This document shows, in pieces, positions 47,205 through 57,934 of a stretch of DNA of 64,000 nucleotides. Positions within the stretch are counted from its first letter, which is position 1, and the number at the start of each line of letters is the position of its first letter. Source of the DNA: Thysanoteuthis rhombus (taxonomy: Eukaryota > Mollusca > Cephalopoda > Oegopsida > Thysanoteuthidae); the NCBI GenBank assembly GCA_963457665.1, contig OY735219.1:38061977-38125976 (forward strand). The letters are read 5' to 3'. A program made the translations under genes and the position numbers. Below the pieces are notes generated by a model that worked only from the letters and a program-made list of their open reading frames with translations, had not been told where the DNA came from and did not search any database.

Positions 47205-47600
47205 GTGTATACAACCAATGCATCCTCGTGATGGTCACTTATGGAACTGGAACATGGAACATAACCAATAGATTAACCCTTAAACTGAGAATCATACAAC
47301 GTACACAGGAGAGAATCCTGCTCAACATCGCATGAAGAAATCACAATATATTAGAGAAAAAACAGTGGTCAGAGATATAGAACTTATTGAAAAACCCAAA
47401 TCGTACTGGGCAGGTCATGTTGCAAGAATGTCTGGACATCATGACTCACAACATGGATCCCCCAAGATCATATGCGAAACTGTGGCCGCCAAAAACGAAG
47501 ATGGCGTAACGAAGGAAACAAGTTCAGACAGTATTGGCACTGTGACTTCCGTGATACAGGGGTCTGACGAATCTTAGGGACACACTCCGATGATAATGAT
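47205..47600 (+). mobile_element. RTE-type LINE, decayed C-terminal fragment
   Basis: AACCAATGCATCCTCGTGAT, GGTCACTTATGGAACTGGAA, CATGTTGCAAGAATG and ACAACATGGATCCCCCAAGA align with the 49.6-49.95 kb copy. A frame (47332-47577) keeps the QYIREKT-like and YWAGHVARM-like blocks but is shifted elsewhere, and about 40 bp around the ADNRW block are deleted. It ends GATGATAATGAT, a short relic of the tail. Confidence 0.88.
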
Positions 47601-47962
47601 TTTACCGAAGACTTCTGTATAATAGGAAAACGTGCAAAAGAAAGTGATTTGAAGAATAATCCAAACTATAGCAAAATCATTCCAATCAAGTTATTTGAAT
47701 TCTCCAATGGAAAAAAAAGTATTAAAGGAATCAAATATTAAAAGATTTTGGTGCTTCATAACATCAGTAGGACGTTGGTCAGTCTGGGATAGTATAACCT
47801 GTCGTTTATTGCTTATATAGATTGCATGTGACAGGTAGTACCGTGTTACATGGTAATAGTAACAAGAAAGCATCCTTGACCCGACTTTTATTTCAATTGT
47901 AACCTGAACAAGGACCATAAGTTCACCATCCTTACGTCCATATTTCAAAGGAATTTTAAACG

Positions 47963-47965
<3 letters not shown>
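47601..47965. other. Unassigned DNA
   Basis: No recognised feature. Confidence 0.4.

Positions 47966-48032
<67 letters not shown>
47966..48032. repeat. (ATC)n microsatellite
   Basis: About 22 ATC/CAT units, the same unit (complement) as the RTE (ATG)n tail, but no RTE coding sequence adjoins it. Confidence 0.97.
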
Positions 48033-48074
48033 GGTAGTAGGTAGTAGAAGAAGTAGTAGTAGTAGCTACATTAC

Positions 48075-48290
48075 TAGTTGTGGACCAAGTGTCATATCAA
48101 TCCAACATAATACGACTGAGAAAATTGATATTTAGCATTTCTAGTTGTGAAAGTTGTAACGGAACAAGGTTAAAGAGGAAGATGACGATGGTCCACTCGG
48201 AGGTCTCATCCAAGTCTGATATCGATCAGACATGATACAGCTGAGAAAATTGACATTCAACATAATCGGGACTGACCAACAGACCGAAAA
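48075..48290. repeat. Two-unit local duplication
   Basis: GTGTCATATCAATCCAACAT, AATACGACTGAGAAAATTGA and TATTTAGCAT (about 48090-48140) return as TCTGATATCGATCAGACATG, ATACAGCTGAGAAAATTGAC and ATTCAACAT (about 48214-48262). The period is about 122 bp. Confidence 0.7.
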
Positions 48291-48464
48291 GAATCTCATA
48301 GAGATACGAGGACGCAAAAAAAGTATGCAACAATGTAGAGCGATCATTATTTATTTCAGACTAATTTTTTTTCATAGCAATTTTAGTTACTTTTCATAAC
48401 AGCTATCCACACTATCATACTATGGACATAAGTGAACAAATGCGATTGGAAATAAAGAATGAGC

Positions 48465-48570
48465 TATTGGTGGTACTCGAACTTGCATCCTTTCGCCCCG
48501 GAAAACCTTACCATGATAGCTAATCTTGGTGATTGAGCAATGAGAGCCCCAAGGCTCACAGTTTGATTCT
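48465..48570 (-). repeat. tRNA-like SINE fragment
   Basis: On the minus strand GGGGCTCTCATTGCTCAATC resembles a D-arm half, and GATGCAAGTTCGAGTACC is a B box in T-arm context (AGTTCGAGTACC). Class and body are unknown. Confidence 0.45.
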
Positions 48571-49489
48571 ATTGTTTCGACGTACACGATTATTATTAGT
48601 AGTTGTAACACCATCTTAAATCTTTTCAGCATAATTTTTCAACTAATTTTGATTTTTATTTCTTCCATCTCAATATTAGTTGAATTTCATCGCAACTACT
48701 CAGACCTTAATTCTAAAGCCATCAGTAAAGTTAAGATGAAAAAAATACTATACAAAAATCAATTATGTTTGACGACATTTCATATTTGAAAAATTCAATA
48801 TAATATTCTTTAATGTTTGGCAATCTAATCTTGTTGGCCATAACCGATAAGTTCGATCGTTTCCGCTAAGGTAGTTATGAGCCATACTAAGGTTACTTTA
48901 TCAAATATGTACGTTTATTTCATCAGAGCACTGGGTGTAGAGAATTGCTAAAGTTAATTTACTCTTAGTAATACTAACATGATTCTCTACTGAATTAAGT
49001 TTTCGATACATATATGCTACCATAAAAACTAAAACTGCTCATAGGAAAAGCATAAACATCAAGGTGAAATGTACTCGAATACAGTTTTTCTGGGGTCATA
49101 CGAAAGTTAAAAAGAAACACTTTTTTATGTTTTATCTTGCAGAGAATCAGTTTTTAGCCTTGTTCAGAATCGGATGATGTTTCCTATCCGCAAAATGATT
49201 TATCCGTATAAAAGCCGTATACGCAAATTGATATGCTTAATGTATAATTGTCTCTAGTTCCAGAGTCCTGTCATAACCTTAAGCTTATAATAGATTGGTC
49301 CATATTAAAAGAATTAACACCGTCATTTTTATGGGTAAATACTTGTAGCATTATAATTAGTTTGACTCTCGCATTATGTTAGACCTCGTAAGGTTGATTC
49401 TAAAGCTCTAACCATTTAGCTTTACTATCAAACCAAAGTCTAAGATATTCATTTCTGTTTGCTTTTTTATTGTTTGATAAACATTAAGA
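48571..49489. other. Unassigned DNA
   Basis: No recognised feature. Confidence 0.4.
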
Positions 49490-49970
49490 AGTAGACCACT
49501 ACATCTACCTAGGGCAACGAATCTCCATGAGTCCCTCAAAGGAAGAAGAAATCAAGCGAAGAATCACACTAGGATGGCAAGCCTTTGGCAGAGCTAGCTC
49601 AACCTTCAAAAATAACAAGATCCCATTAATCCTAAAGAGAAGGGTGTATAACCAATGCATCCTCCCAATAGTCACTTATGGAGCTGAAACATGGAACTTA
49701 ACCAAGAGACAGACCCGTAAGCTGAGAACCATGCAACGTGCACATGAAAGAATAATGCTGGGCCTCACATGGAGAGACCATAAAACAGCACAGTACATCC
49801 GGGAAAAGACAAGAGTTAGAGACATCATAGAATCCATAAAAAATCTCAAATGGCGGTGGGCTGGCCATATTGCAAGAATGGCAGACAATCGATGGACATC
49901 ACGACTCACAACATGGATTCCCCGAGACCACATGCGCAACCGAGGCCGGCAAAATGTTAGATGGAGAGAC
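49490..49970 (+). mobile_element. RTE-type LINE, intact C-terminal frame, 3' end replaced
   Basis: The frame begins near VDHYIYLGQRISM (49491), runs through KEEEIKRRITLGWQAFGRAS, CILPIVTYGAETWNLTKRQT, IMLGLTWRDHKTAQYIREKT and TSRLTTWIPRDHMRNRGRQN, and stays open for about 160 codons to RWRDQ. This is the region downstream of the reverse transcriptase catalytic domain in RTE-type LINEs. At 49970 the sequence departs from the other copies (which continue DELDKFRKYW) and a different repeat begins. No stop or frameshift occurs before that, so this is one of the youngest copies in the window. Confidence 0.93.
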
Positions 49971-50168
49971 CAAGGCTGCAGACTTATTGGTGTATTTGCA
50001 TATCTCTTCAGGAACCATTAAGTATAGATTTGTTACGTTCGACGAACATTGGCAAAGGGCTGTATTTCTAAAGATCTCAGCACGTTCAACGAGCCCATGA
50101 TGCCGGAGTTCGTCAGAGCAATGCTTCGGCCTGTCTGTTAAAAAGGCTCGAATGAATGAATGAATAGA
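49971..50168 (+). mobile_element. Unclassified retroposon with (GAAT)n tail
   Basis: A ~200 bp segment starting AAGGCTGCAGACTTATTGGT and ending AAAGGCTCGAATGAATGAAT replaces the RTE 3' end. A short (GAAT)n tail is typical of L2/CR1-type LINEs and the SINEs they mobilise. The body (TTGGCAAAGGGCTGTATTTC, CAGCACGTTCAACGAGCCCA) was not found elsewhere in the window. RTE sequence does not resume after it. Confidence 0.5.
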
Positions 50169-50241
50169 AACCATTCTTAAATCTCCCTGATGGTTGCTGC
50201 CCTCTTTCGTTAACTTTTGTCACGACCTTGTCCTCAGTAAC

Positions 50242-50268
50242 ATACACACACACGTGCACATACACATA

Positions 50269-50352
<84 letters not shown>

Positions 50353-50444
50353 GTATATGAGGTACAAATCAGGCTAGCAGTATAACATGATGAGGCCCGA
50401 ACAGGGCAGAAACATGACCTAGTTTGTGTAGCAAATCCACATTC

Positions 50445-50512
<68 letters not shown>
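50242..50512 (+). mobile_element. (CA)n(TA)n-bounded cassette with hammerhead-like core
   Basis: From left to right: (CA)n, (TA)n, CACACACAGTATATGAGG, a unique segment, then (TA)n at 50448-50512. Within the segment (50384-50419) lie ATGATGA, then GGCCCGAACAGGGC (a GCCC/GGGC hairpin), then AGAAACATGAC. This is the hammerhead order CUGAUGA, stem II, GAAAC, with core C3 changed to A and ACATGT changed to ACATGA, so this copy is probably inactive. The layout matches the minus-strand cassette at 43.84-44.14 kb. Confidence 0.5.
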
Positions 50513-50514
<2 letters not shown>

Positions 50515-50830
50515 TCAGCCGTTTCAAGTCCACTGACTTTCCCATCTCCCTCCATGAATAACATGATTGCATGAATTTTCATCGTGTCTTACTGGCAAAA
50601 CTTTTCTTTCATCTTGTCTCTCCATTTGGAGTCTGGTCTTATTCTACTGCTTTCACTGCCCCATAGACACCAATCGATTGAACTTTTGCTTAATTCTTCT
50701 CGCTATGTGTTCTGTCCGTCATCATTTTTGTTGCTTAATTACTTATACATCTTTCACTCTGGTCTTTAACGGGGTCCATGTTGATCATTCTCATCGCTAA
50801 GAGTTACTCCTAACATTGCTCTTTCCATCA
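50513..50830 (-). mobile_element. Diverged RTE-like LINE 3' end
   Basis: On the minus strand RAMLGVTLSDEN, then KTRVKDV, then HIARRIKQKFNRLV, appear in shifting frames. The end is GGGAAAGTCAGTGGACTTGA then AACGGCTGATGAT. This resembles the RTE C-terminal pattern (MLGxxLxD, KTxVxDI, HIxRR) and a (GATG)-type end, but is clearly a different family from the 49.5 kb copy. Confidence 0.5.
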
Positions 50831-51575
50831 CCCCCTGTACTATTCTGGGTTTGTTTTCGAGTTTCGAGTGTTTTTATGAGTTCCCATAATAGTCATTTGA
50901 GTGAAATCCAAGTGATAACATATATTTGGGTTAGTTCCAAAGACTGCGTCCAAACTGAATTTTTTTCAAGTATCCAGATTAACACGAAATATAAATCAGC
51001 ACTCTTGATAAATGGATCAACCATGAAACACGTGTTGGGTATTTTCTCTCCCTAATCTGAGAGAGAGAGAGAGGTGGGGGGGGGAAATGGCAACAGTTCT
51101 GTCATTTCCGGCACCTAAAAAATCAGCATCGCACCCTTGCTCGTGTTGATATGTATTTGCTATCATAAGACTTCAGAATATGACATTAGGTCGATTATTA
51201 CATGAGGAGAATCCGTGTGCTCATAAGATACGTAATATGACACTTGGTTACGTTTTTATATTGGCATTGAGAGAAACATCCAAAGGAACTCAATCCTCAC
51301 GTATGATGTTATGCTATGGCTCCCTCCTTCAAATGCGATAGGTCTATATTCTATTGATAACGGACACCAGGGAATCTGGTATTTTCAATTCATTGCTTGT
51401 TAAAGAATGTTAACTGATTTATATCTGTTTACTGTGGTTTGTAAAGTTACTTTTATAGTCGTATCTGTTTAGTATCTGTGTTTGCACATGGCTATTTGCT
51501 TACTTAATATTCATGAGACCTTCTGTGCAAATACATACATCTAAATCAACGTGTGTCAATGTGAGTTTGCATGCC

Positions 51576-51578
<3 letters not shown>
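50831..51578. other. Unassigned DNA
   Basis: A short (GA)n(G)n run at 51059-51084; otherwise nothing recognised. Confidence 0.4.
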
Positions 51579-51652
<74 letters not shown>

Positions 51653-51690
51653 GTATATATATATAGTTTATATATATATGTATATATATA
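51579..51690. repeat. (TA)n microsatellite
   Basis: About 110 bp of TA with a few TATG/TTTA interruptions. Confidence 0.97.
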
Positions 51691-51789
51691 TTCGCAGTTG
51701 CAAAGGCTAATCTTCGTGTATGCTATGATACATCACACATATGAATTTTATCACACAATATTTTTGTCTGTGGATATAGAGTTGGAGGA

Positions 51790-52115
51790 TCTGAAATTTC
51801 TAACGTTAACTCTTTATTATGTCTTGACGGAATATCTTATTGTTTTCTTTGAATTCGCCTCTAAATATGTTTTTAGTGGGGGTTCAGTTTACAATGTAAG
51901 TTTATGCCAAATCGATCCCTTAGTTTATGTCCATCAGCATTCACGTTCGTTTTTTATTACTTTTTAAATGATCACTACCAATAAAAAGGCCATAGAAGTA
52001 TCTAATCTATTGATCACCTTTTTCCGATCTTTTAATTGATCATCCCAATACAGCATGCAACCAAAAACGTAGCCATGTGACAGTTTCTATTGAATGACTC
52101 ATCAGACCTGTTATC
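51790..52115 (+). repeat. Repeat A, copy 10 (5' truncated)
   Basis: TTTTTAGTGGGGGTTCAGTT, TACAATGTAAGTTTATGCCA, CCCTTAGTTTATGTCCATCA, TTTAATTGATCATCCCAATA and GTGACAGTTTCTATTGAATG match. The 5' ~120 bp of the family is missing. Confidence 0.87.
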
Positions 52116-52352
52116 AATTTTCTTGCTACTATTTACCTTCTTCTTAATTGTTGTGGGGTTTTTTTTCAGTATTTTGATCCACGTTGTTGATTTATTCACT
52201 TACCGCTGAAGGGAAACTGACCTGAGTTTTATTGTGATAAAAATGCAACAACAATTAAGATGAGGGTCGATAGTAGCAAAAAGATTACTGATAATGATTT
52301 ACAATACTTCACTTAATAAAATAAATAAAATAAAAACGTAATTGGTAAAAGG

Positions 52353-52414
<62 letters not shown>

Positions 52415-53487
52415 CATCCATTCTTTGCAGCTTACAAGTTGCAAAAGTAATTAATTGACGAGATGTGTATATTATAAAAGATAGAAAGATAAAAAGAAAG
52501 AGAGGAAGAGAAAGAAAATGTACACAATAAAACAGTAATGGGATAAAAAAGAAAAGAGAGAAAGGAAAAAGCGGTAATAAAATTGGAGAGAGGGTGTTAG
52601 GTATCACCCCTCTCTATTCTCTGTTTAGATTAGCCCCTAAAGTGACGTAACTATGAAGGCAATGGATAATTTGCGTAAAACTGCGAGGAAGAGATTTATT
52701 CCAAATCCTAGCGTATAGACAGGTGTGAAACTTTGTCTACTCAGAAAGGGAACAAGTTTAAAAAAAAAAAGACTTGTACATGATACATAAGTAGGTACGG
52801 TATCAATCTCTTCGTTTTAGTGTGTGCAATATAAATATAAATGGTGATAAACTCAATAATTGTTTGGAGGCCTCAAATAAAGATGGCTGTCAAAATAGCT
52901 ACCAAAATGATTTAAGAAGTCTCAATAGGTTTTTTTTTATGATACTAGTCCGTGAAAGATGTACTTATTTCATTTCAATGTGTAGATTATGACTAATAAT
53001 AATAATAAGTATTATGCATCGATTGGGTGAAGTGTCAGGCAGCATATTAAAAAGAAAAAACAAAACAAAAAACATTAATGATATTTTTTCTTTTCTGCTT
53101 TTAGTGCAAATATTCTCTACAATATGCATACGTTGAATCACACACAACTCACTGTTAGTGTGAAGAAGAGAAGGCTTCCCATTGATAATGTCTTTTTTGC
53201 CAGAATGAATCATCAGAGGCACTTATACAGAATCCAACAGACAGTACTTATGATAGTCTTGTGCAACGTGTGATAAATCATTCTGTTTGGGCGAGGAAAA
53301 GCGTAGCTCAATAAAGCATTATTTTGGTGATGAAGAGTTCTCTGTTACCAAAGAATAGAAACGTAAGATGGCACATAACCTGTAACCAATTAATAACCAA
53401 TAAACAAGAATCCTGAGTTTGTACAAAACGAAGAACATACAGAAGAAAAGTATGAAGAGTCAGGTCTTTCGCCGAACAAAGGATTGT
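52116..53487. other. Unassigned DNA with (TA)n at 52358-52412
   Basis: Besides the ~55 bp TA run and GA-rich sequence at 52.48-52.57 kb nothing is recognised. An unassigned minus-strand frame lies at 52.97-53.22 kb. Confidence 0.4.
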
Positions 53488-53867
53488 AATCATACGTGCC
53501 CACGTACCAGTTTATGACTAATCCAAATGTTCTTTCTATGATAAAGGGGATACCTACGAACTTAACAAAATTTCCACTGACAATGCCGGAAGTATTTAGA
53601 GTAAGGCCGTGCAGTTGAGTCAAAACGAAAGAAATCAGAGTTAGACTGGATGCTTCAGTTTATCTAAAAGAAAATTAACGTGCAAGAGACGTTGTGGACC
53701 ATCGTATATGTTACATGTGTAAATAACAGGAGATGTTGGTAAAATAGATGACAGTATTTCCCATGCATCATCTAAAATTGATTTTATTGGTGCCTTATCT
53801 GCAGCCCTAGCCCAAGGACTAGTATTTAATATGAGTACGTTAGACAAAACATATAAGTTTGAATGAT
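53488..53867 (-). CDS. Coding-like segment, unknown protein, frame broken once
   Basis: On the minus strand an acceptor-like TATGTTATTCACAG at 53868 leads into a frame reading HSNLYVLSNVLILNTSP, KAPIKSILDDAWEILSSI, LPTSPVIYTCNIYDGPQRLL and HVNFLLDKLKHPV, then a stop at 53641. A second frame, offset by two bases, picks up at 53623 (TQLHGLTLNTSGIVSGN, KFVGIPFIIERTFGLVINW) and meets a donor-like CTG|GTACGT near 53490. If one frameshift is assumed it resembles a single conserved domain. It could be a pseudogene, an exon with a sequencing error, or part of a transposon. No family was recognised. Confidence 0.35.
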
Positions 53868-54312
53868 CTGTGAATAACATATCAAAATGAAATGATTTAT
53901 CGCAAACAGATTCAGAAGGTAATTGGATTTTGATAGTCAGAAGTTTTCGAACTTAGTCGCTCTCAAAAGTAAATGAAACCAATAGATGGTTTCAATGAAA
54001 TGCGCAAAAGATGCACTCTTAGGAAATTTAAAAAGCGAAACTGGTATTATATACAGTAAGTTCTGCGTACTGTATTAAGCAGCTGTTGCAAGCGTTGGTG
54101 TTTTGAAGGCTCTTTGCCGGAACATACGAAGGGAATAATAACAGAAGTGCAAAAATTCTTGAGTGGAGTATTTAAAGAAAGTGTGACATATCAAGCGCAG
54201 TGGAAATGAAAAACAAAAATATGAAGGAGATGAGTAAATTATCATCTTAGCTTTTAATGTCATCATGTCTGAGTAGCAACTTAAAAACATATCAGGTTAA
54301 CAATCCCATGAC
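53868..54312. other. Unassigned DNA
   Basis: No recognised feature. Confidence 0.4.
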
Positions 54313-55544
54313 ATGCGTAAAACACTTTTACAAGTTGCTGATGGTTTGACTCTCTATGTTTCAACTCGAAATAAGACGATAGTTGAAATGTTCAATGGAC
54401 TAAGCTGTATTGATTACCGAAGAGCGTTGAGAGTAGGAACTCAGCATTGTACTTCAAAAGATTCGAGAGAATTCTGGAATATACCTTCCTCTTCACACAG
54501 AAGATTTATACACTGTGCTGCAGATCAAGATTTTTGTGAGGACACGATGTTGGGTAAAAGAATGATACATTGCACTGTTATGGCAATATGTCAAGTCTGT
54601 GAGAAAAATGTAAAATTTGACCACTTTCTCTGAAATCTTCAAATGACCGATGATTATTAAAAGTATATGATGCCTTTCGTGTAATTATCTCTTTTCACAA
54701 GCCTTCCTACTCGGCAACATGTTTCCCAGAACCAAAACTTTACCGAGAGAGACCACTTGATTTATAATCAATACATGATGCAAAGCTAACTGATCTGTTA
54801 TGGTTACTCTTACGAAGTTCATTCCATCAGGAAATTCTGTAATTAATCATGATGATGATGATGAAGAAGAAGAAGAAGAAGAAGGAGTCAGGCTACATGT
54901 CTGTTATCGGTGGAACAAAAACCAGTGTCTATTTTGATTGCTGCATTACCGACATCATTCGGTTCAGCTTACCTTTATGAAATATTCGGAAAAAATCTAT
55001 TCCTGAGTTGTTGGATTTGAAAGTAAAATAGTAAACATGGAATTGTATAAACCTCACAAGCAGCTATGAATGGCAAAAAAGACGGCCAAGGAAAATAGGT
55101 ATTTGAAAAGGGTGAAAGCACACTATCAAAATAGTCTTCAGGGCACAGTTAGATCATCGAAGGAAAACACGTTCGCAGAGGCTTAAAGGCTCATATTATA
55201 CTGTCAGCTCTTAAGATGCTATTATTTGATGAGTATTTGATGAGTAAAGGCAACAAAATTCAAATGTTTGGAGTATATAGCAACGCATATTTCAAATGTT
55301 CAGAAAACTTTAAACAGAGGTAGAAAATTTTGACGTAAAAGAAGCTCATGTCAGACTGCTATATAACGTGAAAAAAACACCCCAAAAATAGGAGATTCTA
55401 GAGAGAGTACTCCAGTTTTGTAATGGAAGGGAAAAAACATCTCATCTATCTTAAAATAATGAACAGAAAACTTCACACCCTTTAGTTTGGAATTAATTTT
55501 TATGAAAATATTGGGTGGTAAATAAAAGTGCAGTTTCGTTTTGG

Positions 55545-56440
55545 ATTATCATCATCATTAGTCTCTTAACATCCGTCGTTGGATATAGATCTTTGCCAGG
55601 TTTTGCAACACTTCTCTATTATGGGCGTCGTGGAACCAGTACTTTCTGAGCTTGTGTAGCTCGTCTTTCCATCTAGTACTCTGTCGGCTTCGGTTGCGCA
55701 TGTGATCTCTGGGGATCCATATCGTGAGTCGTGATGTCAATCGATTGTCTGCCATTCTTTTGACATGGCCAGCCCACTGCCATTTGAGTTTTTGAATGGA
55801 TTCTATGATGTCCCTGACCCCTGTCTTCTCCCATGTGTATTGTTCTGTCTTGTGGTCTCTCCATGTGAGGTTGAGTATAACTCTTTCATGTGCATGTTGC
55901 ATGGTTCTCAATTTGCAGGTCTGTCTCTTGGTTAGGTTCCATGTTCTAGCTCCATAAGTGACTATTGGGAGGATGCATTGGTTGCATGCCCTTCTTTTTA
56001 GGATTAATGGGATCTTCTTGTCTTTGAAATCTGAGCTTGCTCTGCCAAAGGCTTGCCATTCTAGAGTGATTCTTCGCTTGATTTCTTCTTCTTTTAAGGG
56101 TGTCATGGAGATTCGTTGTCCTGAGTAGATGTAGTAGTCTTTTCTTTCCAGTTCTGTGTCCTCTTTTTCGATCTTGGAGTTTTTATCTCCGATGTGGTTG
56201 TTGTGCATGATGTTTATCTTGCTGGGTTCATGTGTAGGCTGACTTTCTTGCTTTCTTCTTTTAGTTCATCTAGCATTAGTCGAAGGTCGTGAAGATTCTC
56301 TGTGAAAAGAGCAATGTCGTCTGTAAATCTGAGGGTGTTTAGATATTTGCTGTCTCTTTTGGTTCTTTATTCTTTCAGTCTAGTCTTCTGAAGATCATGT
56401 CGAGGCAGGCTGTGAAGAGTCTTAGATACTTGGTGTTATT
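55545..56440 (-). mobile_element. RTE-type LINE with part of the reverse transcriptase
   Basis: This is the longest RTE copy. On the minus strand TKYLRLFTACLDMIFRRLD is followed, after frame breaks, by LRFTDDIALFTE, where the catalytic FADD box has become FTDD. Then comes a long frame (56208-55558) with DYYIYSGQRISMTPLKEEEI, CILPIVTYGARTWNLTKRQT, TWRDHKTEQYTWEKTGVRDI, HVKRMADNRLTSRLTIWIPR and LAKIYIQRRMLRD. A short (ATG)n-type tail (AATGATGATGATAATCC) closes it. The upstream half of the reverse transcriptase and the endonuclease are absent. It interrupts the fossil gene above. Confidence 0.93.
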
Positions 56441-56790
56441 GAAACATTGGAAAATGAAAACAAAAAGATGAAAAGGCAAGGACGGATAACAGAAATAACT
56501 CTCAACAATATTTTTTCTATGTAAAACTGACTTGCGTTGCTCAAGAAACTGGGAAATTTCCAGTGGTACGTTCAACAAACCAGGTGAACCAAAATCACAG
56601 TTTCTCTTTGTATCTGAAGAATCGAAAAGATAAAAATCCTTTCTAAAATAGCTTTTGAATATACAATTAATCCTTCAGTTACAACGATGTCTTTTTCTCA
56701 AATTTATTCTTGGATGAAGTATTGCAACATTATTATCAATTTAGACTAGCTTTTTGCCTTTATCCCATCTTTCAGTCATTTTTTTTTAAA

Positions 56791-57063
56791 TCACATCTTT
56801 TGAACTGAGTCGTAATTTTACGGAAATGATTAAACAGCGCAATCAAAAAATAAAGAACAACCCCACGGTGAGAATCGAACTCATATCCTCTAGCCGGAGG
56901 GGGTCCAGTCTTGTGGCTGAATGATTAGAAGCGGCCAAGCGTATACTGGATACCTTTTTGCTGGAGAGTGTGGGTTCGATTCTCACCGTGGGTTTGCTCC
57001 TTACTTCTCGATTACACTGTTTAATCATTTCCGTAGAATTACGGCATGATCTAAAAGATGTGA
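56791..57063. repeat. Foldback of a tRNA-derived SINE (head-to-head)
   Basis: Arms of ~105 bp (56791-56895 and 56960-57063) are reverse complements at roughly 85% identity: TCACATCTTTT / AAAAGATGTGA, ATGATTAAACAG / CTGTTTAATCAT and CACGGTGAGAATCGAAC / GTTCGATTCTCACCGTG. Each arm carries a tRNA T-arm with B box (GGTTCGATTCTC). The loop carries a D-arm-like TGGCTGAATGATTAGAAGCG that completes a Ser/Leu-type tRNA-like head for the plus-strand unit. It is therefore read as two SINE copies in opposite orientation, the left one 5' truncated. Confidence 0.8.
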
Positions 57064-57934
57064 TAAATAAAGCAACTAAGAGTTAGGATCCAGGTAAGAG
57101 GCAAGTCAGAATTAATTATAATGATTCTATGCGTGCAAAAAAAACTCATTTTACACACCTGGCCACTCAAAAAGTTTTTTCCTGCCGAAGTAGAATATGA
57201 TATAGGAAGAGTCAAAGATGCTCGTGAGTAGATGTTCTTGAATTTCATAAAAGAACACATTGAAATGAATCATAAAACATCATGAAGGAGTTGAAGTTTG
57301 AATAGATGATCATAGAAGGAAATGTAATCAAAATGGAGTCCAATATTTCCCTCTTTATCAGACATGATAGCTTCCAAATCAAGGCCTGATGTAGACATGA
57401 AACTTTATTTTAAGTAAGTATGAATTTTCCAAATCACTTTCTGCTCACGATGGAAGCATGCATGAATGTTTGGCTAAATATAAACTTGCTGATATCTTAG
57501 AAAATCTTACGAGAGAGATGTTTATGGATGAAGATAGCATTTGCAGCCGTGAGACAATTCAAGTTAATCCAGCATCAGCAACATCCGTCTCTGAGATGGT
57601 TGCAATTGTCGAGGGTATGGCACTATTGTATACCATTACCAAACTAACTTCAGTAAAAACATGGCTTGATATTTGGCTATTTATCAGCAACTTCATGGCC
57701 GAATTGCCCGAATTCCTTGCAGATTATTCTATTAAATATAGTACTGAGCACAAAAAATTGCTGTAAGCAGGAAAACGTAGCAATTACTCACACTGATATC
57801 ACAATGTTGAAATTTGCACAAGAAGAAGCAGACACTAAATCAATTCTGCACGCTGTTCTTGTGGTTCAAAAAGAAACTAAGATAGTGCATATCTTTTTCC
57901 CCGATTCCAACGCCATGGTCCTAGCTGTCAAAAA

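Larger units (their letters stand above)
54313..57930 (+). pseudogene. Fossil of a large unnamed protein family, split by two insertions
   Basis: The N-terminal side (54313-54633) reads LTLYVSTRNKTIVEMFNGL, CIDYRRALRVGTQ and HCAADQDFCEDTMLGKRMIH then CTVMAICQ. The C-terminal side (57411-57930) reads SKSLSAHDGSMHECLAKYKL then ADILENL, then MVAIVEGMALLYT, then VKTWLDIW. After a frameshift near 57.77 kb it continues with THTDITMLKFAQEEADTKSI then LHAV and FFPDSNAMVLAV. The EEADT...PDxxxxVL signature and the block order match, from memory, a ~1000-residue protein multiplied in aquatic invertebrates, whose last part looks like a nuclease fold (EEADT then SPDTDV in intact members). Here the second Asp of PDTD is lost. 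Intermediate pieces (PTSFGSAYLYEIF near 54.95 kb; FDEYLMSKGNKIQMF near 55.23 kb) keep the order. Insertions at 55.55-56.44 and 56.79-57.06 kb postdate it. Confidence 0.62.

Noticed and set aside
54850..54885. (ATG)n(AAG)n as the tail of another RTE copy
   Set aside because: No RTE 3' coding sequence precedes it on either strand; kept as a simple repeat only.
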